A stretch of 64,000 bases of DNA from Telmatobacter sp. DSM 110680 (GTDB taxonomy: Bacteria; Acidobacteriota; Terriglobia; Terriglobales; Acidobacteriaceae), in the NCBI RefSeq assembly GCF_039994875.1, contig NZ_CP121196.1, positions 3,844,001 through 3,908,000 of the forward strand, in the 5' to 3' direction. The notes under the pieces were generated by a model, which had not been told where the DNA came from, ran no database searches, and saw only the letters and a list, made by a program, of their open reading frames with translations. The translations under genes and the position numbers were made by a program. Below are positions 17,044 to 26,824 of the stretch, piece by piece; within the stretch, counting starts at the first letter, position 1, and each line of letters starts with the position of its first letter.

Positions 17044-17109
17044 CGGGAAAGATATATCAGAGAGCAGCTTCTAACACCTAGTATGCCGCTGCTCGCCAAC
17101 ATCTCTCCA

Positions 17110-17370
17110 TCACATCGCCGGCTTGACGGGCTTCTTCATCTCGGGATTGAACTCAGCAGCCTGTATTTCGGATTGGCGGTCCATCCATTCGTCGAGACGG
17201 GAGCGTTTGAAGCGCCAGCGGTTGCCCAGTTTGAATGCGGGCACGAAGCCTTCGGAGGCGTATTTGTAGAGTGTGTCGGGCGAGATACCCAGGTAATCCG
17301 ACGCCTGGCGGATATCCATTACTTCGCGGATTTCAGGGACAAGAAGATTAGAACGAGCGGCAGAACGCAT
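17110..17370 (-). CDS. Small helix-turn-helix (excisionase-type) DNA-binding protein
   Basis: 87 residues from the ATG at 17370; a longer frame to 17514 exists, but the extension is not conserved-looking. The core MDIRQASDYLGISPDTLYKYASEGFVPAFKLGNRWRFKRSRLDEWM pattern (about residues 18-63) is the MerR/excisionase-family winged HTH. A GGGG-containing ribosome-binding site lies about 9 nt before the chosen start. No integrase or phage gene is nearby, so it is more likely a housekeeping regulator or nucleoid-associated protein than a true excisionase. Placed directly before pepP-accB-accC, it may affect that operon (inference). Confidence 0.75.
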   Translation of the reverse strand: MRSAARSNLLVPEIREVMDIRQASDYLGISPDTLYKYASEGFVPAFKLGNRWRFKRSRLDEWMDRQSEIQAAEFNPEMKKPVKPAM

Positions 17371-17637
17371 TGCAGACACCCCAGGCAGAATTCCGGGTAC
17401 GAACCGGTGATCCTGTTTATATCGCGGTTTTGCCCGGCAGTTCAAGGCCTTTTCGGGAATTCTCCCCCTATTGCCGAGAACTGGGGGACCTAATCCCCTG
17501 CCCCGAAAGGCCATAAGGACCTAAACCCGCTGCCGGTAGGGCTTGTCTTGAGCCGATCCCCCACCCCTTGGAGTATTGAACCAAAAGGTGCTCAAGACGA
17601 TAAATCGAACTCGCCTTGCAAAAACCGGTCTTAAGCC

Positions 17638-18654
17638 TCAGGGAAAGCTCTTTGGGGGGTCGGCCTTAGACGCGCTACTACGCAAGTCAGCATAGAGCTG
17701 ATTGATGTTCCGTATCACGGCTCTTTCATCGCTTTCGTCTCCGGCGTCGCGAAATGCTTCCTCGGCCTGCTGGTAATACTCCAAGGCGCGCTTGTCATCG
17801 CCCAGACGCGAAAAGGCCGAGGCGAGATTGTTGAGGGCCGTCGCCTCTCCTTTTCTGTCTCCCATTTCTCTCAAGATGGGGATAGCCTGCTGAAATTGCT
17901 CAATCGCTTTGCGAGGATTTTTCAGTTCGTTATAGGTTCCGCCAATATTGTTGAGTGTCTGGGCTTGGCCCGCAAGGTTCATAGAGCTTCGATACATCTC
18001 GAATGCTTTCTGAAACGTGTCGAGCGCTCTCTTCTTGTCATGGGAGGCATAGTAAACAAGGCCGATATTGTTCAGCACCGCAGCCTGTCCGTCGTGATTA
18101 CCGGCCAGCACATAAAGCGGGAATGCTTGCTGATCGAAATGGAGAGCCTCTTCCTGATCGTTGAGTGCGCGGAAGACCTCACCGATATCGCCGAGAGTCG
18201 CCGCCTCGTGATCATGGTTTCCGACTTCGCGCCAGATTGGAAGGGCAAGTTTGAAGGCGTCGAGCGCATCTTCCGGGCGGCCTAGTGCGAAGTTGGCGGC
18301 ACCGATGTCGGAGAGCGCGGTTGCTTCCGCGGTGCGCTGCTTGAGCTTGCGCACAATTGGAAGGACTTGCTGAAAATACTTCAGCGCTTGAGATGCGTTC
18401 TTGTGTGTGAAATATAAGGCTCCAATTCGATCAAGAGCGAGCGCTTGAGATCGCAGGTCATTTGCAGCCACCGCAATCTTGACGTTCTCTTCAAGCCCGG
18501 CAAGCCTGACTTTCAGTTCTGGTGTCGCTCCGGCCCATGCGAGGTCGGTGACAGCAGGTCGCGGAAGGTCCTGTGCATGAGTCGAGAAGAGGAGCGAGAG
18601 AAGGGCGGCAACCATGGATACTGCCGACCGAGAGGCTTGGACGGAGAAGAGCAT
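17638..18654 (-). CDS. Exported TPR-repeat protein
   Basis: 338 residues with a signal peptide (about 1-27, cleavage after THA). About six tetratricopeptide repeats span 70-325, each with the pattern ALNNIG.xY, then a second helix such as ALEYYQQAEEAFRDAGD. Such arrays mediate protein-protein contacts in the periplasm. Related acidobacterial proteins often carry a C-terminal CHAT or kinase domain. None is present here: the protein stops shortly after the last repeat. Partner unknown. Confidence 0.75.
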   Translation of the reverse strand: MLFSVQASRSAVSMVAALLSLLFSTHAQDLPRPAVTDLAWAGATPELKVRLAGLEENVKIAVAANDLRSQALALDRIGALYFTHKNASQALKYFQQVLPIVRKLKQRTAEATALSDIGAANFALGRPEDALDAFKLALPIWREVGNHDHEAATLGDIGEVFRALNDQEEALHFDQQAFPLYVLAGNHDGQAAVLNNIGLVYYASHDKKRALDTFQKAFEMYRSSMNLAGQAQTLNNIGGTYNELKNPRKAIEQFQQAIPILREMGDRKGEATALNNLASAFSRLGDDKRALEYYQQAEEAFRDAGDESDERAVIRNINQLYADLRSSASKADPPKSFP

Positions 18655-18806
18655 AACCGGCCTCCAGCACTCGAATTGTCATCCGCATCGATATGCGGAC
18701 AGGAAAATAGGTGAGAGTTGTTGAACTGTACCCCGGAATTCGTGTGACCGCAATCGAATTCGTGGCGGGAACCGTGGGATCCGATCTTTTTTTCAAAGCA
18801 AAACAA

Positions 18807-18834
18807 GAACGCCGCCGAAGATTCGGCGGCGTTC
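18807..18834 (-). terminator. Intrinsic terminator of the M48 protease gene
   Basis: Stem of 12 bp (GAACGCCGCCGA / TCGGCGGCGTTC) with a 4-nt loop. Read on the minus strand it is followed by the T-rich TTGTTTTGCTTTG. It begins 25 nt after the protease stop codon. Confidence 0.8.
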
Positions 18835-18859
18835 TCACCCAGGAGGATTACTGCTCTGA

Positions 18860-20293
18860 TTAATTCTGATCTTCGCGACGGTGGAGGGTTGGGCGATCGT
18901 CACCGCTGTTGTCGCCGGATGCCTGTCCATTTTTGTCGTCGCCGGTGGTGCTCGCACGGCGCAGGGAGGGCTTGTTCTTGTCTTTGCTGTCAGTTAGGCG
19001 GCGTTTGTTTTCAATGCGTGCCAGCCTCGCCTTAACGTCGTCGAATTCGGAAGTCGTGACCGTGTACTCATCGCGTGCGGGAAGGATTTTTGCGATCTCC
19101 TCTTGCGAGTGGAGGATACGATCCGGAGTCTGAGGGTGGTCAGAGAATGCCTTCGCTACCAGGCCGGGCTTGCGTTTTTCCAGGGCCTGTACCTTCTCGA
19201 AGAAGGCAATGAAAGCCTGCGGATCGTAGCCTGCGCGGTACATGTACTGAATTCCCAGGAAGTCAGCCTGCGCTTCAAAGTCGCGGGAGAACTTGAGGAA
19301 GGTCATCGGCACTGCAAATTGTGTCGCCTCGTAGATCCCATAACCGGTCCAGCTATACCCGGTCATCATAATCAGCGGGATGGTACCTAGCTGGACATAA
19401 TTCATACGCGTCTGTTCGCGCACCGCGTGGTGGGCGCAGACGTGGGCAGTCTCATGAGCCATGACGCCGGCCAACTCGGCTTCCTCATCTGCGTTGAGAA
19501 TCAGGCCGGAGTTGACATAGAAGAACCCACCGGGCAAAGCCATGGCGTTGATTTCATCCGAATCGATGACCTTGATAGTGAAGGGCACCTTGCAGTCGGA
19601 GTTCTTGACGATGTTCTGGCCGATGCGGTTCACGTATTCGGTGATTACGGGATCGGTGATGAAGCGGGTACTCTTCTCGATCTCCATGGAGTAGCCCTTG
19701 CCCATTTTGATCTCGGTATCGGTGGAGTACCAGTTGCCCATACCGCGACCACCGATGTTGCGATTGCCTACGGCGCCAACATCATCGATGCTTCCGGGCT
19801 TGACGCTGACCTTCTCGCTGCCGACTTCCACTACTTTCTGCGGATCCACGCTGACGGCGGCTACGTCACCGGCAACGGGCTCTGTTCCGGCGGGGCAAGG
19901 ATTGTCCTTGCCTTTGTCTTTCTTCTTGTCCTTTTTGTCTTTCTTGTCAGCCGTATCGGACGGAACGCAGTCTGCAATCTGGGCGCTCGCCTTGGCGGCC
20001 GCGGCGTCCGTCGCGCTTGAATCCTTTTTGCCATCCTGCGCGGCAGGCTGAGCGGGGGTGTCGCCGGATACAGGCGCGGTTCCGGCCGCCGGCTGGGTTG
20101 AAGGGGCGCTGGCAGGCGCAGTGGTCGCTGCGGGCGGGTTGGACTGCGGACTTGTTTGCGCCGGTGCCGCAGTCGGATCGGTCGGTGAGGATGGTGTTGC
20201 CTGAGGCGTAGACTGCGCACCCAGTGCCGCAGCCATTGCGAATGCCAATGTTGCCACCAGGCCTGCCTTTGAACCGTTGAATACTGCTGCCAT
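18860..20293 (-). CDS. M48-family zinc metalloprotease with low-complexity N-terminal region
   Basis: 477 residues from the ATG at 20293, chosen because it has a GAGGTGAAGG ribosome-binding site and opens a signal peptide (about 1-27); an upstream frame to 20356 is open. After the signal come a Pro/Ala/Thr/Ser-rich stretch (about 28-100) and a lysine/aspartate-rich stretch (DKKDKKDKKKDKGKDN). The M48 domain has HETAH at about 280-284 and the third zinc ligand in FEAQADFLG. Family members (BepA/LoiP-like) cleave misfolded envelope proteins in the periplasm. The C-terminal tail is charged and disordered-looking. Confidence 0.87.
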   Translation of the reverse strand: MAAVFNGSKAGLVATLAFAMAAALGAQSTPQATPSSPTDPTAAPAQTSPQSNPPAATTAPASAPSTQPAAGTAPVSGDTPAQPAAQDGKKDSSATDAAAAKASAQIADCVPSDTADKKDKKDKKKDKGKDNPCPAGTEPVAGDVAAVSVDPQKVVEVGSEKVSVKPGSIDDVGAVGNRNIGGRGMGNWYSTDTEIKMGKGYSMEIEKSTRFITDPVITEYVNRIGQNIVKNSDCKVPFTIKVIDSDEINAMALPGGFFYVNSGLILNADEEAELAGVMAHETAHVCAHHAVREQTRMNYVQLGTIPLIMMTGYSWTGYGIYEATQFAVPMTFLKFSRDFEAQADFLGIQYMYRAGYDPQAFIAFFEKVQALEKRKPGLVAKAFSDHPQTPDRILHSQEEIAKILPARDEYTVTTSEFDDVKARLARIENKRRLTDSKDKNKPSLRRASTTGDDKNGQASGDNSGDDRPTLHRREDQN

Positions 20294-20420
20294 GACCTTC
20301 ACCTCTGAACTGACCTTTGACCCCGGGCCGACTGCTTGACTTTCCACTCGATGCAACTGCCTGCACGCGTGCCGCTTCGCTTCAGTTATTAGACGTTAGT
20401 ATGCGCCGAGAGGGCAGCGT

Positions 20421-20435
20421 AAATTGCAACAATTT
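20421..20435. promoter_or_regulatory. Perfect inverted repeat in a divergent promoter region
   Basis: AAATTG-CAA-CAATTT, 6-bp arms with a 3-bp spacer, between the M48 protease and the SpoIIE-type phosphatase. It has the size of a dimeric repressor site, but no regulator can be named. Confidence 0.3.
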
Positions 20436-20587
20436 CGACGAGGTGAATACGGTCCGGGAATTCCTATTCAACCCTGGCGGTCGTCCTCCCCGCTTTTTGG
20501 ACGAATCAACCTCGAAAACCTACTTTCCTTTGGCGAGCCGAGCCTACTGAATTAAATTGAAGAGCACGAAGAAATTGTGGAGGAAAT

Positions 20588-22675
20588 GTGCGTCGGGCTC
20601 TGTTAGTGACGATCGCCTTGTTGATGGTGGCCTCAGTGCAAAGTCTTGCCCTGCAGGCGCATCCACGACCGCCATTCCATGGATTTGGAAGGCCACCGCA
20701 GGCTGCGCCACCACCTCAAGCAGGCCAGGAACCGGCAATTATCGACGCGAGCAGCCTGGGATCGCCCCTGATATTGAATAAAGGCTGGCGGGTGGGGATC
20801 AGTTCCGACGCCAAAGCGGCCAATCCGGAATTTGACGATTCCGGCTGGGCGATTCGGGACGGCAAAGGCACGATCGCCGATGTGGCGGAGCCGGGGGAGG
20901 ACTCAGACCGCCCGGATCATGAAGACAAATACGCGTGGTTCAGGCTGCACCTGAAGCTGGCGCCGAATCATGGTCCTGTCGCGCTGCTGATCGAATTGCC
21001 GGTGTCCCAGAGCACCCCATTAAATAACAGCAGCAGCGGTCCAGGCGCCGATGTGTACGCTAATGGCAAGCTGATCCTTCCTGAAGGTCCGCACCCGGAT
21101 GAGACGTTTAACTATCAGCAGATCTCGCGACTTTACAAACTTAATATTTCAACTTCCGAAACATCCCTCACACTGGCGATCCGCACCCTGTATGTCCCTT
21201 TCGGGCTTAAGGGATATACCAATTTCTTCTACAACCGGACCCTAAGACTGGGTAATCCTGAGGACCTGGACCGAGAACTGCAGTTGTGGTCGGTCAAGAC
21301 GCTGTTTGAGCGGCTGCCCCGGCTGGTGATTGCGATCCTGCTACTTTTCCTCTCGGTTTTTCTGGTAACTCTTTATTTCACGCAGAGGGGTCACCCGGAG
21401 TATCTGTGGCTGGCCCTGCATGAGCTGGTGCAGGTTCCGATCGGCATAATCGATCAGGCCGGGAGTTCCGCGCGCCTCGATAACCTCTTGTACGGCGCGC
21501 TTTATCTCCAACTCGTTTTCGTCTCCGCCTATCTCTACTTCGAGTTTCTGGTATCGTTTCTGGGCCTTAAGCGGCGGTGGTACATCAAGGGGCTGCGCTA
21601 TACGGCGCCGATTCTCCTCTTGATTGCGCCGGCGATTCTGATGGTTGGACACAATAAGGCAATCGGCATCATGCTGGCGATTGTGCTGGTCTGCGCCATT
21701 TTCTGGGTAATTGCCTGGGCGATTTTTGTTTTCCTGACCTTGATCATCGCCACAATCAAACGGAATTTCGAAGCGGGGCTGTTGCTGATTCCGCTGGTGC
21801 TGACACTCGTGGGCATTATCGAGCCGTTCCTGACCGGCGGCATGGGAGACTTTGGCGGGGTAACCTACAAATCGCCGCTTACTATTCAGGCGGGACCGAT
21901 CCCGATTCACTTTGCCGCAATCGCGGACTTTACCGGTCTGCTGGCGATTATCGTCATCATCTTTGTGCGGTTCCTGCGCATTCACCACGAGCAGGAGCGT
22001 GCCAGCGGCGAACTGGCGGCGGCGCGCAGCGTGCAGGAGTTGATGATTCCCCGCGAGAAAGTGGAAACGCCGGGCTATGAAGTGGATTCGGTCTACAACC
22101 CCGCCAACGAAGTGGGTGGTGACTTCTTCCACGTAGAGCCTACTGCGGATGGCGGACTGCTGATCATCCTGGGCGACGTGGCTGGCAAAGGTCTGCAGGC
22201 GGCGATGAACGTCTCGATGTTGATGGGCGCGCTGCGACGCACTTCAGAAAGAAGTCCGGCAAGAATTCTCGAGTCTCTGAACAGGGTGTTGATCGGAAGC
22301 GACAGCTTCACTACATGCCAGGTGGCGTGGTTCGGATCGGATGGCGAGGTCGTCGTGGCAAATGCCGGACACTTGCCTCCTTATCTGAACACGCAGGAAG
22401 TTCGCCTGCCGGGTGGATTGCCTTTGGGTGTGGTTGCCGATGTGACCTATGACGAGGTCCGGCTTTATCTGCATCCGGGTGACCGGCTGCTGATGATGTC
22501 GGACGGTGTTGTTGAGGCGCGACAGAGTTCTGGCGAGTTGTTTGGATTCGATCGCGTTCACAATCTCAGCAACCAGTCAGCGTTTTATATTGCCGACGCG
22601 GCGAAGGCGTTTGGACAGGAAGACGACATTACGGTTCTGACGATTCGGCGACTGGCCAAAGCGATGGCTGCGTAG
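20588..22675 (+). CDS. Membrane SpoIIE/RsbU-type serine phosphatase with extracytoplasmic sensor
   Basis: 695 residues starting at GTG (20588) behind a GGAGGAA ribosome-binding site. A signal peptide (about 1-23) and an extracytoplasmic beta-rich domain (about 45-220) are followed by about seven membrane helices (about 240-460) and a PP2C/SpoIIE domain (about 475-690). Metal-binding aspartates are in EVGGDFF, ILGDVAGKG, MMSDGVVE and EDDITVLT. The layout resembles 7TM sensor phosphatases that dephosphorylate anti-anti-sigma factors in partner-switching cascades. No anti-sigma or STAS partner gene lies next to it, so the target is unknown. Confidence 0.87.
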   Translation: MRRALLVTIALLMVASVQSLALQAHPRPPFHGFGRPPQAAPPPQAGQEPAIIDASSLGSPLILNKGWRVGISSDAKAANPEFDDSGWAIRDGKGTIADVAEPGEDSDRPDHEDKYAWFRLHLKLAPNHGPVALLIELPVSQSTPLNNSSSGPGADVYANGKLILPEGPHPDETFNYQQISRLYKLNISTSETSLTLAIRTLYVPFGLKGYTNFFYNRTLRLGNPEDLDRELQLWSVKTLFERLPRLVIAILLLFLSVFLVTLYFTQRGHPEYLWLALHELVQVPIGIIDQAGSSARLDNLLYGALYLQLVFVSAYLYFEFLVSFLGLKRRWYIKGLRYTAPILLLIAPAILMVGHNKAIGIMLAIVLVCAIFWVIAWAIFVFLTLIIATIKRNFEAGLLLIPLVLTLVGIIEPFLTGGMGDFGGVTYKSPLTIQAGPIPIHFAAIADFTGLLAIIVIIFVRFLRIHHEQERASGELAAARSVQELMIPREKVETPGYEVDSVYNPANEVGGDFFHVEPTADGGLLIILGDVAGKGLQAAMNVSMLMGALRRTSERSPARILESLNRVLIGSDSFTTCQVAWFGSDGEVVVANAGHLPPYLNTQEVRLPGGLPLGVVADVTYDEVRLYLHPGDRLLMMSDGVVEARQSSGELFGFDRVHNLSNQSAFYIADAAKAFGQEDDITVLTIRRLAKAMAA

Positions 22676-22742
22676 CAAATCACCAAGATTCCGGCCTCGC
22701 GAGGAACAACCGGTCTCTATCTCTTGCGCATCGTAGAAGTTA

Positions 22743-24908
22743 ATGAACAGAACGTTGCTTCCCGGAAAGCCCTATCCTTTAGGATCAACCGCACACAAAA
22801 AAGGCACAAACTTCGCACTCTTCTCAGAGAACGCCACGCGCGTTGACGTGTGCTTCTACGAAGCGGATGGCAAAGAAGTGGATTGCGTCACGCTGGTTGA
22901 GAGAACTGCGTTTGTGTGGCATGGATTTATCAACGGCATCAAGCCGGGCCAGCTTTATAACTACCGTGTCCATGGACCGTGGGATCCCGAGCACGGAATG
23001 TATTTCAATCCGGCAAAGACGCTAGTTGACCCTTACGCCAAAGCGATTTCGGGCGACGTGGATTGGAAGGCGCCGATCTTTGCCTATGATCTTGCGTCTG
23101 CCGATCCTCTCAAGATCGACGAGCAGGACAGTGCGCATGGGGTTCCAAAGTCCGTCGTCATCCATGATCCCTTTGACTGGTCGGATGACTGCCGCCCGGA
23201 GACGCCGCTGCCGGACTCCGTGATTTACGAGACCCACGTGAAGGGTTTCAGCTATCGCAATCCTGATATTCCAGAAAATATTCGCGGCACCTATGCGGGA
23301 CTGGCTCACCCCTCGAGCATCGCTTACTTCAAGAATCTGGGAATCACCGCTGTCGAATTGCTGCCGATCCATCACTTCATCGACGAAGGAAATCTTGTCG
23401 ACAAAGGCCTGCGCGATTACTGGGGCTACAACACGCTGGGCTACTTTGCACCGATGGCTAGATATAGTTCTTCCGGGGACCAGGGCGGCCAGGTGCGCGA
23501 GTTCAAGGAGATGGTGAAGGCGCTTCACGCCGCGGGTATCGAAGTGATCCTCGATGTGGTCTACAACCACACCTGCGAGGGCAATCACATGGGTCCGATG
23601 CTGAGTTGGAAGGGCGTCGACAATGCGACGTACTACCGGCTTGTGCAGGATAATCCGCAGTTCTACATGGACTATACCGGCACCGGCAACTCGCTGAACG
23701 TGCGCAATCCGCAGGTGCTGAAGATGATCATGGACTCGCTGCGCTACTGGGTCACGCACATGCACGTCGACGGATTCCGCTTTGATCTTGCGGCGACGCT
23801 GGCACGCGAGTTGCACGATGTAAGCAAACTTTCGTCGTTCTTCGACACGATTCACCAAGATCCGACCCTCGCTGAAGTGAAGTTGATTGCTGAACCGTGG
23901 GATGTCGGTGAGGGTGGCTATCAGGTCGGCCAGTTCCCTGTTCTGTGGGCCGAGTGGAATGGGAAGTATCGCGACACGGTGCGGCGATTCTGGAAAGGTG
24001 ATGCGGGACAGCTTTCTGATTTTGCATATCGACTTACCGGGTCAAGCGATCTGTATCAATTTGACGGTCGCAAGCCATATGCCAGCATCAATTTCATTAC
24101 CGCGCATGACGGTTTCACGCTCTGCGATCTGGTGAGCTACAACGAGAAGCACAACGAAGCCAACGGTGAAGATAATCGCGACGGTTCGGACAACAACGAT
24201 TCGTGGAATATGGGAGCAGAGGGTCCGACCGACGATCCGGAGATCAACAAGCTGCGCGAACGGCAAATGCGCAACTTCCTTGCTACGCTTCTGCTTTCAC
24301 AAGGCGTACCCATGTTGACCGGCGGCGATGAGGTTGCACGGTCGCAGATGGGCAACAACAACTGCTACTGCCAGGACGACGAGTTGACGTGGTTTGATTG
24401 GAATCTCGACGACCGGCGCAAGCGGCTGCGCGAGTTTACCTGCAGGATCATCCAGCTTCGCCTTGCCCATCCTAATTTGCACCGGCGCAAGTTCTTTCAG
24501 GATCGCGAAGTTCGCAAGCGCTCTGACGGTTCCCTGGTGCGCGTGGAAAAGGACGCGGCGTGGTTCAGTCCCGATGGCAATGAAGTTTCTGACGAGGCAT
24601 GGAACGCCGAATGGAGTCGTGCGATTGCCCTGCTGCTGAATGGACGCACGCTGCAGGTTTCAGACGAAGAGGGAAAGCCGATTATCGATGACAGCTTCTT
24701 GATGTTGGTGAATGCGGCTGACCAGGGCGTGGAATTTACGCTGCCGGAATCACCCAGCGGTAAAGGCTGGCGTCAAGTTGTAGATACGGAAAATATCGAC
24801 GATCCGTTTAGCGACGCTTCAGTTGATGGGTCCGTGATTGTGGGCGGGCGGACGCTGAAGCTTCTAAGTGACGGCGCAACCCGTCAGATTGCTGCTTCAA
24901 AGAACTAG
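22743..24908 (+). CDS. glgX: Glycogen debranching enzyme GlgX
   Basis: 721-residue cytoplasmic GH13 isoamylase-type enzyme that cleaves alpha-1,6 branches in glycogen. It has an N-terminal CBM48 domain (about 8-100; [18 protein letters not shown]), then the catalytic barrel. Catalytic residues are the nucleophile Asp in VDGFRFD (about 347), the acid/base Glu in LIAEPWDVG (about 383) and the transition-state Asp in ITAHDGFT (about 456). The insert [15 protein letters not shown] is characteristic of the GlgX group. Other glycogen genes are not in the window. Its stop overlaps the convergent pilin gene by 4 nt. Confidence 0.94.
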   Translation: MNRTLLPGKPYPLGSTAHKKGTNFALFSENATRVDVCFYEADGKEVDCVTLVERTAFVWHGFINGIKPGQLYNYRVHGPWDPEHGMYFNPAKTLVDPYAKAISGDVDWKAPIFAYDLASADPLKIDEQDSAHGVPKSVVIHDPFDWSDDCRPETPLPDSVIYETHVKGFSYRNPDIPENIRGTYAGLAHPSSIAYFKNLGITAVELLPIHHFIDEGNLVDKGLRDYWGYNTLGYFAPMARYSSSGDQGGQVREFKEMVKALHAAGIEVILDVVYNHTCEGNHMGPMLSWKGVDNATYYRLVQDNPQFYMDYTGTGNSLNVRNPQVLKMIMDSLRYWVTHMHVDGFRFDLAATLARELHDVSKLSSFFDTIHQDPTLAEVKLIAEPWDVGEGGYQVGQFPVLWAEWNGKYRDTVRRFWKGDAGQLSDFAYRLTGSSDLYQFDGRKPYASINFITAHDGFTLCDLVSYNEKHNEANGEDNRDGSDNNDSWNMGAEGPTDDPEINKLRERQMRNFLATLLLSQGVPMLTGGDEVARSQMGNNNCYCQDDELTWFDWNLDDRRKRLREFTCRIIQLRLAHPNLHRRKFFQDREVRKRSDGSLVRVEKDAAWFSPDGNEVSDEAWNAEWSRAIALLLNGRTLQVSDEEGKPIIDDSFLMLVNAADQGVEFTLPESPSGKGWRQVVDTENIDDPFSDASVDGSVIVGGRTLKLLSDGATRQIAASKN

Positions 24909-25105
24909 CGCATGACGCCGTTCGTTATCGTCGTCGCTAATGCGATGAAGACATGATTCACGCTGGTGGCGATCGCTGCTTCGCCGGCCACGCAGCCGAA
25001 GGCAATCAGGCCGACTGCCATCGCGTATTCCGTCATGCTCTGACCTTCGGTACGCTCAGCTAGAGACTGAAGAGTGAGATACATTTTCCGGATGAGGTCT
25101 TGCAT
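24905..25105 (-). CDS. Flp/Fap-family type IVb pilin (orphan)
   Basis: 66-residue prepilin. A basic leader ends in the prepilin-peptidase site [10 protein letters not shown] with the conserved glutamate at +5 of the mature protein. One hydrophobic helix follows ([20 protein letters not shown]). Flp pilins polymerise into Tad pili. No tad/cpa assembly genes are in the window, so the machinery must be elsewhere or the gene is an orphan. The upstream region has overlapping hairpins (25220-25253). Confidence 0.88.
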   Translation of the reverse strand: MQDLIRKMYLTLQSLAERTEGQSMTEYAMAVGLIAFGCVAGEAAIATSVNHVFIALATTITNGVMR

Positions 25106-25219
25106 TGTTTCTCCTCGTTTCTGCGAGGGTGACGGCCGAACACTGAACCCAGCCCCCCTACACCTTGACCCGATGCCTAGTACTAGACCGCATTCCGAGG
25201 ATCAGGCACAGATGTCCGT

Positions 25220-25253
25220 GGTCCATGGACCTTAGTTCTCGGTACTAAGGTCC
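25220..25253. promoter_or_regulatory. Overlapping palindrome and hairpin upstream of the pilin gene
   Basis: A 12-bp palindrome GGTCCATGGACC (25220-25231) overlaps a 9-bp stem GGACCTTAG / CTAAGGTCC (25227-25235 and 25245-25253). The arm GGACC can pair with either partner, so the two foldings exclude each other. It sits about 115-150 bp upstream of the pilin start. A regulatory role is inferred; on the plus strand the stem is followed by TTTTT and could also act as a weak terminator. Confidence 0.4.
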
Positions 25254-25268
25254 AATGTTTTTACCTAC

Positions 25269-25300
25269 AAAGCAAAAGCCTCACCCTTGCGGATGAGGCT
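25269..25300 (-). terminator. Intrinsic terminator of the inositol-phosphate synthase gene
   Basis: On the minus strand: AGCCTCA / TGAGGCT stem with a 10-nt loop, followed by TTTTGCTTT. It lies about 72 nt after the synthase stop codon. Confidence 0.65.
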
Positions 25301-25371
25301 CTTGTGTCTTGGATATCTGGATCCTTCTCTCCTATGTTTCAGGCCCGAATCACGGGGGTACCCAGATCTGC

Positions 25372-26715
25372 TCAGTCGTAGTATTCGAGGCCGAGGTGGG
25401 TGATCAGGTCGGCGCCCATAATGTGACGAAGGGTGTTCTTGAGCTTCATCGACTGGATGAAAAGGTCGTGCTCAGGGTACAGGCCTTCGCGTGTCTGCGG
25501 AGACTTCAGGTAGAAACTCAGCCACTCCTGAATACCGATGGACTTGAGCGACGGCGTACGCTTGGCGAGGTCAAGGAACAGGACCAGGTCGAGTGCGATG
25601 GGGGCAGCGAGAATGGAGTCGCGGCAGAGGAAATCAACCTTTATCTGCATCGGATAGCCTAACCATCCGAAGATGTCGATGTTGTCCCAACCTTCCTTGT
25701 TGTCGCCGCGCGGCGGGTAATAGTTGATGCGGACTTTGTGGAAGATGTTCTTGTAGAGGTCGGGATAAAGTTCGGGCTGGAAGATGTATTCGAGTGAACC
25801 CAGCTTTGACTCTTCCTTGGTCTTGAAGGACTCCGGATCGTCGAGGACTTCGCCGTCTCGGTTCCCGAGGATATTGGTGGAGTACCAGCCTGAAACGCCA
25901 AGGAGCCGCGCTTTGAAGGCTGGCGCGAGCACCGTCTTCATGAAGGTCTGGCCGGTCTTAAAGTCCTTGCCGCAGATCGGAGCTGCGTTCTTTTTCGAAA
26001 GCTCGATCATGGCGGGCACGTCGACCGTCAGATTCGGCGCGCCGTTGGCAAACGGGACGCCTTCAGTGAGCGCGGCGTAAGCGTAGATCTGCGAAGGTGC
26101 GATGCCAGGGTCGTTGGCCTCTAGTCCCTTTTCAAATGCTTCGATGGACTGATGAACGGCGCTGGGCTCAAGAAAGATTTCAGTCGAGCCGCACCAGATC
26201 ATTACGACACGATCGACGGTTTTTCTAAAGGCTTGAATGTCAGCGCGCACTTGTTCAGCGAGATCACGCTTGTTCTTGCCCGTCTTTACATGAGTGCCAT
26301 GCAAGCGCTTAACGTAGAACTGGTCGAAGACGGCGGGCAGAGGCTTGATGGTTTCAAGGTAGGGCTTGAGCTGCTCCAGCGTTTCCTTGTCGAGCACCTT
26401 GGCATGCGCGGCGCTTTCGTAGACATTGTCTTCGAAGATGTCCCAACCGGTGAAGACAATATCGTTCAGGTCCGCGATCGGAACGAATTCCTTGACCAGC
26501 GGAGACTTGTTATCGGTGCGTTTCCCCAGGCGGACTGTGCCCATCTGTGTGAGCGAGCCAATCGGCTTTGCAAGGCCACGCCGCACCGCTTCAACGCCGG
26601 CGATCATCGTGGTCGCGACAGCGCCCAATCCCACAACCATGACTCCGAGCTTGCCCTTGGCTGGCTCGGGCTTTACGATAGCGGTCTTCTGGCCGCTTTG
26701 CTCTTCAGTGCTCAT
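25372..26715 (-). CDS. ino1: Inositol-3-phosphate synthase
   Basis: 447-residue NAD-dependent enzyme converting glucose 6-phosphate to inositol 3-phosphate, the first step to inositol lipids or osmolytes. An N-terminal Rossmann segment reads GVMVVGLGAVATTMIAG (about 24-40). Further family motifs are VPIADLNDIVFTGWDIFEDN and NGAPNLTVDVPAM. The catalytic lysine-containing segment ICGKDFKTGQTFMKT and the VSGWYSTNILGNRDGEVL region are also present. Length matches the prokaryotic branch with the longer insert. It appears monocistronic with its own terminator. Confidence 0.93.
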   Translation of the reverse strand: MSTEEQSGQKTAIVKPEPAKGKLGVMVVGLGAVATTMIAGVEAVRRGLAKPIGSLTQMGTVRLGKRTDNKSPLVKEFVPIADLNDIVFTGWDIFEDNVYESAAHAKVLDKETLEQLKPYLETIKPLPAVFDQFYVKRLHGTHVKTGKNKRDLAEQVRADIQAFRKTVDRVVMIWCGSTEIFLEPSAVHQSIEAFEKGLEANDPGIAPSQIYAYAALTEGVPFANGAPNLTVDVPAMIELSKKNAAPICGKDFKTGQTFMKTVLAPAFKARLLGVSGWYSTNILGNRDGEVLDDPESFKTKEESKLGSLEYIFQPELYPDLYKNIFHKVRINYYPPRGDNKEGWDNIDIFGWLGYPMQIKVDFLCRDSILAAPIALDLVLFLDLAKRTPSLKSIGIQEWLSFYLKSPQTREGLYPEHDLFIQSMKLKNTLRHIMGADLITHLGLEYYD

Positions 26716-26824
26716 TTATTCTCCCAACCTTCCTTTGAGTGCTTTCCAATTCCAATCAGAAAAAGTTAATCTGCGCGGACGCAACAGTGTACTCCCGCGA
26801 GCCGCGAGCTTGCTCGAAACAGCA

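Noticed and set aside
17110..17370. Excisionase-like HTH as a sign of a prophage
   Set aside because: No integrase, attachment repeats or phage genes nearby; it lies in a conserved housekeeping neighbourhood.
17440..17610. C/G-rich inverted segments (GGGGACCTAATCCCC and CCTAAACCCGCTGCCGG regions) suggesting a riboswitch
   Set aside because: I could not fold them into the c-di-GMP-I or another known aptamer core, and they precede no gene in the right orientation.
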